Assembly (NCBI GenBank): GCA_050251615.1
Contig: JBFWMM010000006.1
Span: 1 to 64,000 of the forward strand
Reading direction: 5' to 3'
Source of the DNA: Sedimentisphaera sp050251615
GTDB lineage: Bacteria > Planctomycetota > Phycisphaerae > Sedimentisphaerales > Sedimentisphaeraceae
Length of the DNA: 64,000 bases
The notes under the pieces are model-generated. The model made no database searches and was not told where the DNA came from. It saw nothing but the letters and a program-made list of their open reading frames with translations. Shown in pieces: positions 44,493 through 53,010 of this stretch. Both the position numbers and the translations under genes were made by a program. The first letter of the stretch is position 1, and each line of letters starts with the position of its first letter.

Positions 44493-45018
44493 TCGCCATC
44501 TTTCTCCTTACGCACAAGAGCAGCAGGTTGTGTATCCTTGCTATGGCGTAGTGCGTAGCACGAGTAGATTTCATAATACGCTCACCAATCGTCTTGAGCG
44601 TAAGGTTTTCTTCATAACGGAGCCGCATAAGTTCCACATCGGAGCCGGCCAGGTTTTTTATACAGCTTTTAAGTATACTGATTCTGGCATCCGCCGACTC
44701 CTGCTTTATAAACTCACTTTCTATGATTTCAAGCAGGCTTGAGCTGAATACTACCTTACGGTTCTTGTTCTTTTTGTAAAAACTCAACACCTGATAACGG
44801 GCAATGGTCATTGCCCAGCAGGTGAAGTCCATGTCTTCCTGGAAATTGCCGAACTTTCTCCACATAACGATAGTGCTTTCCTGCATAATGTCATCGGCAT
44901 CGTTGCTGTTGGCAACCATGGAGAGAATATACGCGTAAACCCGCCGCTCATTCTTCATAAGCAGGCGGAGAAAACGGTTTGTGTTCTCATTATTAGCGTT
45001 TTCTAAAAAGTCATTCAT
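44485..45018 (-). CDS. ECF-type RNA polymerase sigma factor (pair 3)
   Basis: 177 aa from the ATG at 45018 (in-frame ATG at 45036 and a longer frame to 45096 are possible). Region 2: RVYAYILSMVANSNDADDIM and DFTCWAMTIARYQVLSFYKK. Region 4: LRYEENLTLKTIGERIMKST and HYAIARIHNLLLLCVRR. The gene is divergent from the GAF-SpoIIE gene, with 196 bp between the starts, so the two may share a control region. The FecR partner begins 8 bp before this gene ends. Confidence 0.83.
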   Translation of the reverse strand: MNDFLENANNENTNRFLRLLMKNERRVYAYILSMVANSNDADDIMQESTIVMWRKFGNFQEDMDFTCWAMTIARYQVLSFYKKNKNRKVVFSSSLLEIIESEFIKQESADARISILKSCIKNLAGSDVELMRLRYEENLTLKTIGERIMKSTRATHYAIARIHNLLLLCVRRKMANE

Positions 45019-45214
45019 ACTTTTTCCCGTAAGCATAGTATCTCGAAACGACGTTTTTTTACAAATAATTCCCGCTTTGGAACGGTTTACATCCAAAATA
45101 TAGAATTGTTATGCCGCGCCGCCGCGGCTTCAGGAGCGTTTGGAGGCAGTTTTACGATTTACTTTTGGTGGCGCAGGGGTATAATCAGGCTTTATAATAT
45201 CATCAGGACGGGTT

Positions 45215-46501
45215 ATGGCTTCAAAATTGAAGAAAAACGAAATAAACGCAGATATTTACAACATCTCTACAATCGCCGCAGGTTCATTTACCCTCCAGGA
45301 GGTGCTCGATAGCCTTGCAAAGGCGGCTGTGGAGGTTACAGGAGCAAAGGCCTGTTCGATCAGGCTGCTTTCTACGGAATCAAATGATCTTGCCATGCGC
45401 AGTACGTACGGCCTCAGCGATTCGTATCGTAACAAGGGCCCCGTTACGCCCAACGACCCCGTGATAAAGCTCGCCTTCAGCGGCGAGGCCGTAATCATAA
45501 ACGATATGATGAACGATGCGCGCGTGAAATACCCAATAGCAAGCCAGAAAGAGGGGCTTGTCGGCCAGCTCACTGTCGCTATGGTCTTCCGCGACAAGCC
45601 GATAGGCGTTTTGCGGCTCTACTCGGGTCGGCCAAACTTCTTCAGCCAGAGCGATATAGACATCGCACGGCTCGTAGCAACGCAGTGTGCTGTGGCGATA
45701 ACCAACGCCAAGCTCTACTCAACCGCCATCAAAATGAATAAAATGCAGAGCCAGATGGACCTCGCAGGCACGATACAGCGCCGCATGATCCCCTCAAGCC
45801 TGCCGGCTATAAGCGGCCTCGACATTGCCGCGTCGTACCGTCCATGCTATGCCATCGGCGGTGATTTCTACGACTTCACAATCGTAAACGATGACACACT
45901 CGTGTTTCTTATAGCGGATGTTATGGGCAAGGGGATTCCTGCGGCCATGATGATGAGCATGTTCAGGGGCGGTTTCAAAGCGCTTACAGAGTGCTGCCGC
46001 GACTGCCACAGGTTTAATGTGAAGTCGGTGGCTGGGGCGTACAACGATTTCGTTTGCAGCAATAGCGTGGAAGGCGAATTTATCACGGCTTTTGTCGGTA
46101 TAATCGAATTTAAAAAAGGCACGCTCAGCTACACTAACTGCGGCCACGAACCCGGAATCCTGCTCAGAAACGGCAGTACAGTCGAGTTTACAGGTGGTGG
46201 GCCTGTACTCGGGCTTGCGGCCGACAGCAAGTTTGAGACGATTTCAATCGAGCTGAACAAAGGTGATATGCTCCTGTTTTACACTGATGGCCTTGTCGAT
46301 GCGGTCAACTATGAAAGCCAGCTCTGGGGCAGGGAAAGGCTCAATGATACCGTTTTGAAATGTACGGCGAATATGAGCGCCGAGACTGCCGCCAAAACAA
46401 TCCTCAACTTCCGCCGCAGATTCACAGGACTGCTTCAGCAGCCCGATGATACAAGTATCGTCGCGATACGAGTTACAGAAGACACGATGCACCTGATTTG
46501 A
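45215..46501 (+). CDS. GAF-domain SpoIIE/PP2C phosphatase (RsbU-like)
   Basis: 428 aa. The GAF domain (about residues 20-165, LQEVLDSLAKAAVEVTGAKA to LARLVATQCAVAITNAKLYS) should sense a small ligand. A linker with a basic helix leads into the PP2C-type phosphatase (about 205-425): IGGDFYDF, ADVMGKGIPAAMMMS, TNCGHEPG, LFYTDGLVDA and DDTSIVAI carry the metal-binding aspartates. Such proteins dephosphorylate STAS-type antagonists in sigma-control cascades. No STAS or kinase gene is nearby, so its partner is elsewhere or it acts differently. It is divergent from sigma factor pair 3. Confidence 0.85.
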   Translation: MASKLKKNEINADIYNISTIAAGSFTLQEVLDSLAKAAVEVTGAKACSIRLLSTESNDLAMRSTYGLSDSYRNKGPVTPNDPVIKLAFSGEAVIINDMMNDARVKYPIASQKEGLVGQLTVAMVFRDKPIGVLRLYSGRPNFFSQSDIDIARLVATQCAVAITNAKLYSTAIKMNKMQSQMDLAGTIQRRMIPSSLPAISGLDIAASYRPCYAIGGDFYDFTIVNDDTLVFLIADVMGKGIPAAMMMSMFRGGFKALTECCRDCHRFNVKSVAGAYNDFVCSNSVEGEFITAFVGIIEFKKGTLSYTNCGHEPGILLRNGSTVEFTGGGPVLGLAADSKFETISIELNKGDMLLFYTDGLVDAVNYESQLWGRERLNDTVLKCTANMSAETAAKTILNFRRRFTGLLQQPDDTSIVAIRVTEDTMHLI

Positions 46502-46556
46502 ACGGGCGTTGAATACGAAAGGGCGATAAAAAATCTGCTATGATGAGATCTGTGCA

Positions 46557-46871
46557 ATGATGAGAAAAGCGTTCAAGATGAAGCTCAAGCAGGGTTGTGT
46601 AGTTGAGTACAAAAAGAGGCACGATGAAATCTGGCCTGAGCTTAGCCGCCTGCTCACTGAAGCGGGAATCCGCGATTACAGCATCTACCTCGATGAAGAG
46701 ACGGGCGATTTGTTTGCGTTTCAGCGGCTCACGCCGGACAATCAGGCTGCGAAGCTGCCGAATCATCCTATTATGAAGAAGTGGTGGGATGCGAATGCCG
46801 ATTTGATGGAGTGCAACCCTGATAACTCGCCCGTAGAGATACCACTTGCCGAGATGTTCCACATGGACTGA
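46557..46871 (+). CDS. rhaM: L-rhamnose mutarotase
   Basis: A 104-aa enzyme that interconverts alpha- and beta-L-rhamnose. MRKAFKMKL, YKKRHDEIWPEL, DYSIYLDEETGDLFAF and NPDNSPVEI match RhaM along its length. It lies 55 bp before a GH78 rhamnosidase gene, which would release L-rhamnose, so the two form a functional pair. The rest of the rhamnose pathway (rhaA, rhaB, rhaD) is not in the window. A GATCTGTGCA stretch before the ATG is a poor ribosome binding site. Confidence 0.9.
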   Translation: MMRKAFKMKLKQGCVVEYKKRHDEIWPELSRLLTEAGIRDYSIYLDEETGDLFAFQRLTPDNQAAKLPNHPIMKKWWDANADLMECNPDNSPVEIPLAEMFHMD

Positions 46872-46926
46872 TTATGATTGCTAACGAGGGGGAAGCAGAA
46901 TCGAAAAATAGAAAGGGATTTGGGAA

Positions 46927-49900
46927 ATGAGAAAACTGATCGTGTTTTTATGCGCCTCTGTTTTAGCAGGTTCGCTTCGGGCTGCCGCAATAACGGCGGA
47001 GGAAATAAGGGAAGAAACACAAAAGTATGTGCTGACATCTTCAGGCGTGCAGGCGCAACCGAAGGCAGTCTATAAGACGGCAGGCGCAGTGGAGGGGGCT
47101 GATAATCTCCTGCAAGGGGGCGGTGGCGCGGCGGAGCTTCGTTATGACAGCGGCGGCGAGAAGCCGTACATTATCTTCGACATGGGGCGCGCGAGCGTCG
47201 GGGGGCATGCGGTCTTTTCCGTGAAATCACACGTCGGGCTGCCCGTTGTGCGCCTGGCATATTCCAATCATCCGTTTGCCTGCGCCGAGAGAGGCGATTT
47301 CGAGCGCGGCTCTTGCACATATCTCGGCGTTGACCTGCCTGTACTGCCGGCAAATCCCTGCCGCTATGAGCTTAACACTATCCCGCGAGACGGCGTATTC
47401 ATCGCGCCGCTCATTCAGGGCCAGCAGCGGTATGTGCGTTTGCAGCTGGATACGGAAAATACAGCAGTGCAGATTGATTCGTTTGCAATCGTAAATAAAG
47501 ACGTCCACGACATTTCGCCCACGGCAGGCCGCTTTCTCTGCGACAATGACATGATCAACCAAATCTGGTACGCCGGCTCATGGACGCTTCAGATCGCGTC
47601 TTTTCCCGCCTACGGCGCATGGACAAATCTTAACGGCTGGCTGATTCCGCGAAAGCTTGAGCGCAGCGGTGATGTGGCTCTGAGCAAAGCAGGCGCCGGC
47701 ATTCGGGACTATACGTTCGATTTCGATTTTGAGATCCGCAAGAATCCCGACCACCTCTCCCACGCCGGCTGGGCTTTTCGCGCATCTGATGAAGACAACT
47801 GCTACGTCGCCTCGATTGACCTTGCGGGCGTGTTTGCCCTGAAAAAGCGCGTCGGAGGCGAGTATTTTACCTTGAAGCAGAAGGTGTTGCGGGAAGCGCC
47901 TGTTGACGGGGCGCAGCATCATATTCGAGTGGAGCTGGATGGGGATAATATCACAACACTCCTCGACGGTTCTCAGATTGACAGCACAACCGACTCGACC
48001 TTCTCCGCGGGGAAAGTCGGCTTCTGGCACCCGAAAGAGAAGTGGTTTCTGATTGACAATGTGAAGGTGAGCGCGGGCGGCGAAGAGCTGCTCCGCGACG
48101 ACTTCAACAGAGGTCTCGATAAGTGGGATTACACCATAACGCGGCCTTTCATCGCCGACGGTGCCAAGCGCGACAGGCTTGTCTGGTCGGGCGATCTGGA
48201 CTGGGCGGCGTGGAATGTTTACTACGCCTTTGACGACGCCTCCTATATGCGCGGCTCGCTCGAAATGCTGGCATTCAACCAGACGCCCGAGGGCTATGTT
48301 CACGCGGCGCCTTATCCGGAGAATGAAGTGGCGCCGGCATCGGGTGATTACGGCCAGTTTCAGTCGGATGAGTTTTCCGCATGGCTGATTCCCGTGGCCT
48401 GGGACTACCTCCTCTATACAGGCGATAAGGACACCCTGCGCAGGATTTATCCCGCCATCCGCAAAGACCTCGACTATCTGCTCGGCTTTACGGGCGATAG
48501 CGGCCTCTTTTTCCAGCGCTATGAGACAAGCAAACACGCAAGCAACCTTTCGCTCGGCGATACGGGCGAGCGCTCCTATATCAACATTCTCATTCTAAAC
48601 TCGCTGAAAAAGACCGCGATGATTGCCGACGAGCTGGGCTTCAATGATGACGTGAAATTCTGCCGCGACAAGGCGGCGGAAATGAAAAGCGCGATTATGG
48701 CGAATCTTTGGAATGAGGAGGACGGTTATTTTCAGGAATCGGCAACTATGACGGGCTTCTACCACGTCTCCAACGCGCTGGCTATGTCAACGGGCCTTGT
48801 AACCCCGGAGCAGGCCGCACGCATTATGCCTCGCATGGGCAGGCACTCCCACGGCAAGTTTCAGAGCCTGATGATGCGTGGTAAATTCGAGTATGATTAC
48901 GGCAGCGAGGCGATGGAGGATTTGTTTGAGCATAACTGGACATGGCCCGTGCTCACGAAGGAAGTGCCGTTGACTGTTACCGAGTGCATGACGCCATTAC
49001 AGGGCGGCTGGGGCGATGATTCGCATCCCGATACCGCGATTTCAGGCCTGCTTACTGCATTTATTCTGGGCGTTCGGCCGGTTGAGCTTGGATTTGCGCA
49101 GTACAGCGTCAAGCCGCATTTGAGCGAACGAATCAGGGAAGCCGCGGGCATCGTGCCTACGGAGAAAGGGGAGATTGTGTGCTCGTGGAAGCTGGAGACG
49201 GGGCGCTTTACGCTCACTCTGACCTCCCCCGCGGGAACAAGCGCGACAGTCGCGCTGCCTGTGGAGGGTCTTGAAGATTACAAGGTGAGCGTGAACGGCA
49301 GGTACATTAAAAATGAGCGGATTGAGCGTGAGGGCGGCTATGTTGTTCTGCGCGATATTCAGAGCGGCGAATATATGTTTGCCGTGGAGGCTGTTGAAGG
49401 CGCATGGGAGACCGCGCCGAAGGCTGTTTTTACGGCAATGGCAAAGAGCGGCAGCCGGAACTGGAACCTGAAAGCGTCTAACAGCTATGAAGACGGCGAC
49501 TGGGCCCTGAGCAAACTTGCCGACGGCATCAAGACGTCCGCACAGGGTTCAAAAGGATATACCAGCAAGGCCGCATACTCTGTTTCTCACGCCGAGTGGG
49601 TTGAGGTTGAACTGCCGGAGAAGACGGCGATTAAGAATATTATTCTCTACCCGCGAACCGACACAAAATCCGTCTCCGGCCAAACCGCGGGGTTCCCCGT
49701 TGACCTGTCGGTCTCTATGAAAAACTCGCAGGGCAAGTATGAGGTGGTGAAAACACTTACCGGCATCGAAAATCCGCTTGGTGAGGCGTATGAGATCAGC
49801 CTCTATACCGTTGTCGGATACCGCCGGACAGATTCGATCAGGATTGATGTAACGAAGCTTGGCGAACCTGCCTCCGATGAGGCCGAAATTTACCGTTTAC

Positions 49901-49932
49901 AGCTTGCGGAGCTGGAAATCGTTACCGAGTAG
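46927..49932 (+). CDS. Secreted GH78-like alpha-L-rhamnosidase with inserted and C-terminal modules
   Basis: A 1001-aa protein with signal peptide (KLIVFLCASVLAGSLRAAA). An N-terminal beta-sandwich (PYIIFDMGRASVGGHAVFSV) leads to a 200-residue insert (LERSGDVALSKAGAGIRDYT to WFLIDNVKVSAGGEELLRDD) resembling a LamG-type domain. The catalytic (alpha/alpha)6 region resumes with KRDRLVWSGDLDWAA, SGDYGQFQSDEFSAWLIPVA, LGDTGERSYINILILNSLKK and WTWPVLTKEVPLTVTECMTP. A C-terminal F5/8-type domain (NASNSYEDGDWALSKLADG-like) ends the chain. GH78 members release terminal L-rhamnose from plant and algal glycans. The upstream rhaM supports this role. Confidence 0.8.
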   Translation: MRKLIVFLCASVLAGSLRAAAITAEEIREETQKYVLTSSGVQAQPKAVYKTAGAVEGADNLLQGGGGAAELRYDSGGEKPYIIFDMGRASVGGHAVFSVKSHVGLPVVRLAYSNHPFACAERGDFERGSCTYLGVDLPVLPANPCRYELNTIPRDGVFIAPLIQGQQRYVRLQLDTENTAVQIDSFAIVNKDVHDISPTAGRFLCDNDMINQIWYAGSWTLQIASFPAYGAWTNLNGWLIPRKLERSGDVALSKAGAGIRDYTFDFDFEIRKNPDHLSHAGWAFRASDEDNCYVASIDLAGVFALKKRVGGEYFTLKQKVLREAPVDGAQHHIRVELDGDNITTLLDGSQIDSTTDSTFSAGKVGFWHPKEKWFLIDNVKVSAGGEELLRDDFNRGLDKWDYTITRPFIADGAKRDRLVWSGDLDWAAWNVYYAFDDASYMRGSLEMLAFNQTPEGYVHAAPYPENEVAPASGDYGQFQSDEFSAWLIPVAWDYLLYTGDKDTLRRIYPAIRKDLDYLLGFTGDSGLFFQRYETSKHASNLSLGDTGERSYINILILNSLKKTAMIADELGFNDDVKFCRDKAAEMKSAIMANLWNEEDGYFQESATMTGFYHVSNALAMSTGLVTPEQAARIMPRMGRHSHGKFQSLMMRGKFEYDYGSEAMEDLFEHNWTWPVLTKEVPLTVTECMTPLQGGWGDDSHPDTAISGLLTAFILGVRPVELGFAQYSVKPHLSERIREAAGIVPTEKGEIVCSWKLETGRFTLTLTSPAGTSATVALPVEGLEDYKVSVNGRYIKNERIEREGGYVVLRDIQSGEYMFAVEAVEGAWETAPKAVFTAMAKSGSRNWNLKASNSYEDGDWALSKLADGIKTSAQGSKGYTSKAAYSVSHAEWVEVELPEKTAIKNIILYPRTDTKSVSGQTAGFPVDLSVSMKNSQGKYEVVKTLTGIENPLGEAYEISLYTVVGYRRTDSIRIDVTKLGEPASDEAEIYRLQLAELEIVTE

Positions 49933-49982
49933 AGGCCGGTCTCCGGATACTTGAATTGAACAGCATATATGAAAGAATTTCC

Positions 49983-50171
49983 ATGAACAAAAATACGTTT
50001 CCGGCGCTTCGTCTAAATACCATTGCCATTCTGTTGTTTGCCGTATCGGCAGCGTGAATCTCAACGACCGTGCGTGGCGTGCTGCGAAGAAAAAAACTGT
50101 TGTGGATTGTCGTAGCGAGAATTATAATCACAGCGGGCTTTGCCGGAATATGGCATAAGCAGCCGCACTGA
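49983..50171 (+). pseudogene. Small two-span membrane ORF interrupted by an in-frame TGA
   Basis: From an ATG at 49983 the frame gives 24 residues (FPALRLNTIAILLFAVSAA), then TGA at 50055-50057. The same frame stays open to a second TGA at 50171, giving another 37 residues (RRKKLLWIVVARIIITAGFA). Both halves are hydrophobic with basic flanks, as in a two-span protein. A TGG-to-TGA change, a sequencing error, or chance are all possible. The ribosome binding site is weak. It lies just upstream of ycjX. Confidence 0.35.
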
Positions 50172-50198
50172 TTTGTGATTATATTCAGACTGTTTTGA

Positions 50199-51527
50199 AT
50201 GAAAAAGATTATAACTAAAACAAGAAATATCGCTGTTACGGGCATTGCCAGAGGGGGCAAAACAGTCTTTCTTACTTCATTGCTCGCACAGCTTGAAGAG
50301 TTCGATAACGCAAATTTTTCCTTTGCGAACAACTCCTCGATACAAGCCTTCAAAGAGCTTAGGCCGAGTGCAGGCAGGATAAGGCAGTTCCCGCTCGACA
50401 GATACCGCGACTTCCTCGCGATGAGGGGCTCCTGGCCGGAAAAAACTACCGACCGCTACGCGTACAGCTGTGAGTTCTGGCGCTCTGACTGGCGCATGAG
50501 CAAGCAGAGGCTTAATTTCTTCGATTTTCCTGGCGAAAGGATAGCGGACGCCGCCATTGCGGCCTTCCCCGATTACGGGAAGTGGAGTGACCATCTCCTT
50601 CAGCATTTCAAAAACCACAAATCGCTCGCGGATATCGCCGAGCCTTTCTTCAAGCATCTTGAGCTGGCGCAGGGAGAGGCGGGAGACTTTGTCGCCTTGT
50701 ACAAGCAGACCCTCGCAAAGCTCATCTTGAGCTATAAGCCGCTCATAACACCCTCAACGTTCCTCCTCGGCACTGACGGCCGCGCCGCCAGGAAAGGAAC
50801 TGTTCAGGAGCTTGCCGAATCAAGGCCGTCGGGAGTTGATGGCGCAAGCGAGTTCGCGCCGCTTTCCGCCGCTTGCAGAACGGCGCGCCCCGAGATTGCC
50901 CGCGAAATGGAACAAAACTACAAGCTTTACCGCAAGCAGGTTGTTATGCCCGTTTTCAAGGAGCTCGGCAGAAACAAACGCCTCATAGTCCTTATCGACA
51001 TCCCAACCCTCCTCTCCGGCGGCGTCGGGCAGTACAACGATAACCGGCAGCTGCTCTCGGATCTCTTTGATGCGCTTCGCCCCGACTCCTCCATCGGCAA
51101 ACAGATTCTGAGCGTGATTCAGTTTTGGAAAGGGCCTCTGGAGAAGGTTGCCTTTGTCGCTTCCAAGGCAGATATGATGTACAATGACGACATTGAGAGC
51201 GGCAGAGTTGAGACGCTTTTGAGACAGCTTACAAGCAAGGCGAAAAAGGTAATGCCTGATGTGGAGTATAAGTGGTTTGTGTGCAGTGCGTGCAAATCGA
51301 CTGTCAAAGGCAGTAAGCCCTATACCCTTAAAGGCCGGCCTGCTCTGAATAACCCCGAGCAGAAGATAATGGAGTTTGAGGTTTCTCAGGTGCCCGAGCA
51401 CTGGCCCGACTCGTGGGAGCCGGGGGATTTCAGATTCCGTAGCATTATGCCGGAAGTGCCGCGCAATACGCAGAAGCCGCCGAGGCATATAAGGCTTGAT
51501 GCCGTGTTTGATTTTATTGTAAATTGA
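50199..51527 (+). CDS. ycjX: YcjX-like GTP/ATP-binding protein (DUF463)
   Basis: 442 aa. The P-loop GIARGGKTVFLTSL is at the N-terminus, followed by SSIQAFKELRPSAGRIRQFP, FFDFPGERIAD (the DxxG-type motif) and a helical centre. FVASKADMMYNDDIES may hold the base-specificity SKAD. These match the YcjX family of stress-linked, dynamin-like P-loop proteins. The partner gene ycjF follows after 12 bp, as in proteobacteria. Function in the family is poorly known; a role in envelope stress has been suggested. Confidence 0.85.
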   Translation: MKKIITKTRNIAVTGIARGGKTVFLTSLLAQLEEFDNANFSFANNSSIQAFKELRPSAGRIRQFPLDRYRDFLAMRGSWPEKTTDRYAYSCEFWRSDWRMSKQRLNFFDFPGERIADAAIAAFPDYGKWSDHLLQHFKNHKSLADIAEPFFKHLELAQGEAGDFVALYKQTLAKLILSYKPLITPSTFLLGTDGRAARKGTVQELAESRPSGVDGASEFAPLSAACRTARPEIAREMEQNYKLYRKQVVMPVFKELGRNKRLIVLIDIPTLLSGGVGQYNDNRQLLSDLFDALRPDSSIGKQILSVIQFWKGPLEKVAFVASKADMMYNDDIESGRVETLLRQLTSKAKKVMPDVEYKWFVCSACKSTVKGSKPYTLKGRPALNNPEQKIMEFEVSQVPEHWPDSWEPGDFRFRSIMPEVPRNTQKPPRHIRLDAVFDFIVN

Positions 51528-51539
51528 GGTTGATGCAAA

Positions 51540-52697
51540 ATGAAGCAACAGGATAACCTTGGAGACCCGTTGAGCGAGGATTTCGAGAAGACGCAGAAGC
51601 CTTCTTCCGCTGATAATGTGCCGCCGCAGATAAGGCCAGGTGATGACGGGCTCGGCATCCCTTCGGAGGCGGCTGACGGCGCGAGTGTTGTGCCGGCAAC
51701 CGGCTCGATTTTTGAGGGCGAAGAAGAGATTGACGAGGAGCTACGGGAGGAAGAGTTTGAGGCCAGACTGGCCGAGCTTTACCGATTCAGCAGGTTTTTG
51801 AAGGTTCCAGGCAAGCTCAAAAAGGTTCTTGTTCTTCTTCTGCTTGCCGTTGCGGGAGCATGCGGGGTGTATGTTGTTTCGCAAACCTGCTCCTTTTTGA
51901 GCAATCTGGACGATATAACGACGTCGAAAACGATTAGAATCGTAATCGCGGCGGCGTTCTCTCTCTTTGGTGCATTGATGCTTGCCGCCGTACTGCATCT
52001 GCTGTATATGGTGAGCAGGATAAAGACATCTCAATCGGTCAATCTCGCCGCTCTGACCACGCTTTCCGAGCGCGGGCACTTGCAGAGCATCGCCAGAAAG
52101 AAGGCGGGCGAGGCGCGTAAGCGGCTTGAGACCTATCTTGAGAGCTATCCGCTTGCGAAAGAATCGAAAAGAAGCCTTCTGCATTCCGGCCTGAAAGAGG
52201 AGGAGCTCAAGGCGCTTGTGAACGCCAGAGACAGGCTGCTCGATAAGGAACTGCCTGCGACGGATGTTGAGTGGCTCGGTGAGTACAAGCGCACTTTCCA
52301 GAGCACAATAGACAAGGCATCAAGTCGGATTATCGGAAGGTATTCGCTCAAGGCGGGCGTTGCCACGGCCGCTTCTCCCGTTTCGTTTATCGACCAGGCG
52401 ATGGTGATTTTTGTCTGCATCAGCATGACGAAAGACCTCATCAGGATATACAATCTTCGCCCCGCGGCAGGGCAGAGCCTGATAATGCTCTCGTTCAGCG
52501 TTATAAACATCTATATATCCGGCGCGCTTGAAGAAACAACCGAGAGGTTTATGGAGTCTGTCGCAGAGAACGTCCCTGGCACAATCCCCGGAGCCTTCAA
52601 AACCGTCCTCGGAAAAACATCAGAGGGCACCCTGAACGGCCTGCTCATCTGGCGCCTCGGCAGAAGGGTTGTCTCGTTCCTGCAACCTGTCAGATGA
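51540..52697 (+). CDS. ycjF: YcjF-like membrane protein (DUF697)
   Basis: 385 aa. The acidic N-terminus (EGEEEIDEELREEEFEARLA) is followed by two spans (KVLVLLLLAVAGACGVYVV and IAAAFSLFGALMLAAVLHLL). Then comes a DUF697-like domain with ATAASPVSFIDQAMVIFVCI and a C-terminal hydrophobic region. YcjF proteins are encoded with YcjX and are thought to act together at the inner membrane. The arrangement here is conserved, and the pair seems co-transcribed. Confidence 0.82.
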   Translation: MKQQDNLGDPLSEDFEKTQKPSSADNVPPQIRPGDDGLGIPSEAADGASVVPATGSIFEGEEEIDEELREEEFEARLAELYRFSRFLKVPGKLKKVLVLLLLAVAGACGVYVVSQTCSFLSNLDDITTSKTIRIVIAAAFSLFGALMLAAVLHLLYMVSRIKTSQSVNLAALTTLSERGHLQSIARKKAGEARKRLETYLESYPLAKESKRSLLHSGLKEEELKALVNARDRLLDKELPATDVEWLGEYKRTFQSTIDKASSRIIGRYSLKAGVATAASPVSFIDQAMVIFVCISMTKDLIRIYNLRPAAGQSLIMLSFSVINIYISGALEETTERFMESVAENVPGTIPGAFKTVLGKTSEGTLNGLLIWRLGRRVVSFLQPVR

Positions 52698-52802
52698 CGC
52701 AAACGCATTGTACAAAGTGTTTTTTATAAACCACAGGGCCAATCGTGGCCGTGAATGAGCGGGGTTGCCGCGCGGTCTGTAGCATCGGAAGGCACTTTTT
52801 TA

Positions 52803-52830
52803 TTGACAAGGCATGCAGAACCATTACCAT
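52803..52830 (+). promoter_or_regulatory. Putative promoter of the SAM-cycle operon
   Basis: A perfect TTGACA (52803-52808), a 16-nt spacer and TACCAT (52825-52830). The expected start site is near 52837, which is exactly where the riboswitch P1 stem begins. Confidence 0.6.
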
Positions 52831-52837
52831 TACGCCT

Positions 52838-52916
52838 CTGTATCAAGAGTGATGCGCGGAAGCCTCCGCATTGTCCGGCAACCTGGCCTTACCTCCAAGG
52901 TGCCAAAATGATACGG
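52838..52916 (+). ncRNA. SAM-I/SAM-IV-superfamily riboswitch
   Basis: The conserved elements of the S-box clan occur in order: P1 strand CTGTATC, AAGAGTG, a P2 hairpin with GCGGA/TCCGC, CCGGCAACC, a P3 formed by ACCT/AGGT, AAGGTGCCAA, and the closing P1 strand GATACGG. No P4 hairpin lies between P3 and P1, which fits SAM-IV or the SAM-I/IV variant better than SAM-I. The SAM-I GATGAAA kink-turn segment is not obvious. It precedes genes for adenosine kinase-like kinase, ahcY and metK, so it should sense S-adenosylmethionine. The class must be settled by covariance-model search. Confidence 0.82.
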
Positions 52917-52918
52917 CT

Positions 52919-52968
52919 TGAAAGAGCAAAAAAAGGTTCATCAATTCGATTTTCATTTTGCCCTTTCA
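52919..52968 (+). promoter_or_regulatory. Possible expression platform of the SAM riboswitch
   Basis: A 13-bp imperfect inverted repeat TGAAAGAGCAAAA/TTTTGCCCTTTCA (52919-52931 and 52956-52968) begins 3 nt after the aptamer. It could act as a regulatory hairpin. There is no clear T-run after it and the ribosome binding site lies further downstream, so the mechanism is open. Confidence 0.4.
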
Positions 52969-53010
52969 TTTCAACGGTCGATTTACGTATATAGATTTCA
53001 AAGGGTATAA

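Noticed and set aside
47578..48537. 319-codon open frame on the minus strand
   Set aside because: Antisense to the GH78 gene, rich in Arg/His/Val without domain signs; typical shadow frame.
50055..50057. Selenocysteine codon
   Set aside because: No SECIS-like hairpin is visible right after the TGA and no selenoprotein context exists; decay or sequence error is simpler.
49922..50353. 143-codon minus-strand frame between GH78 and ycjX
   Set aside because: It overlaps the start of ycjX, has no family features, and lacks a ribosome binding site.
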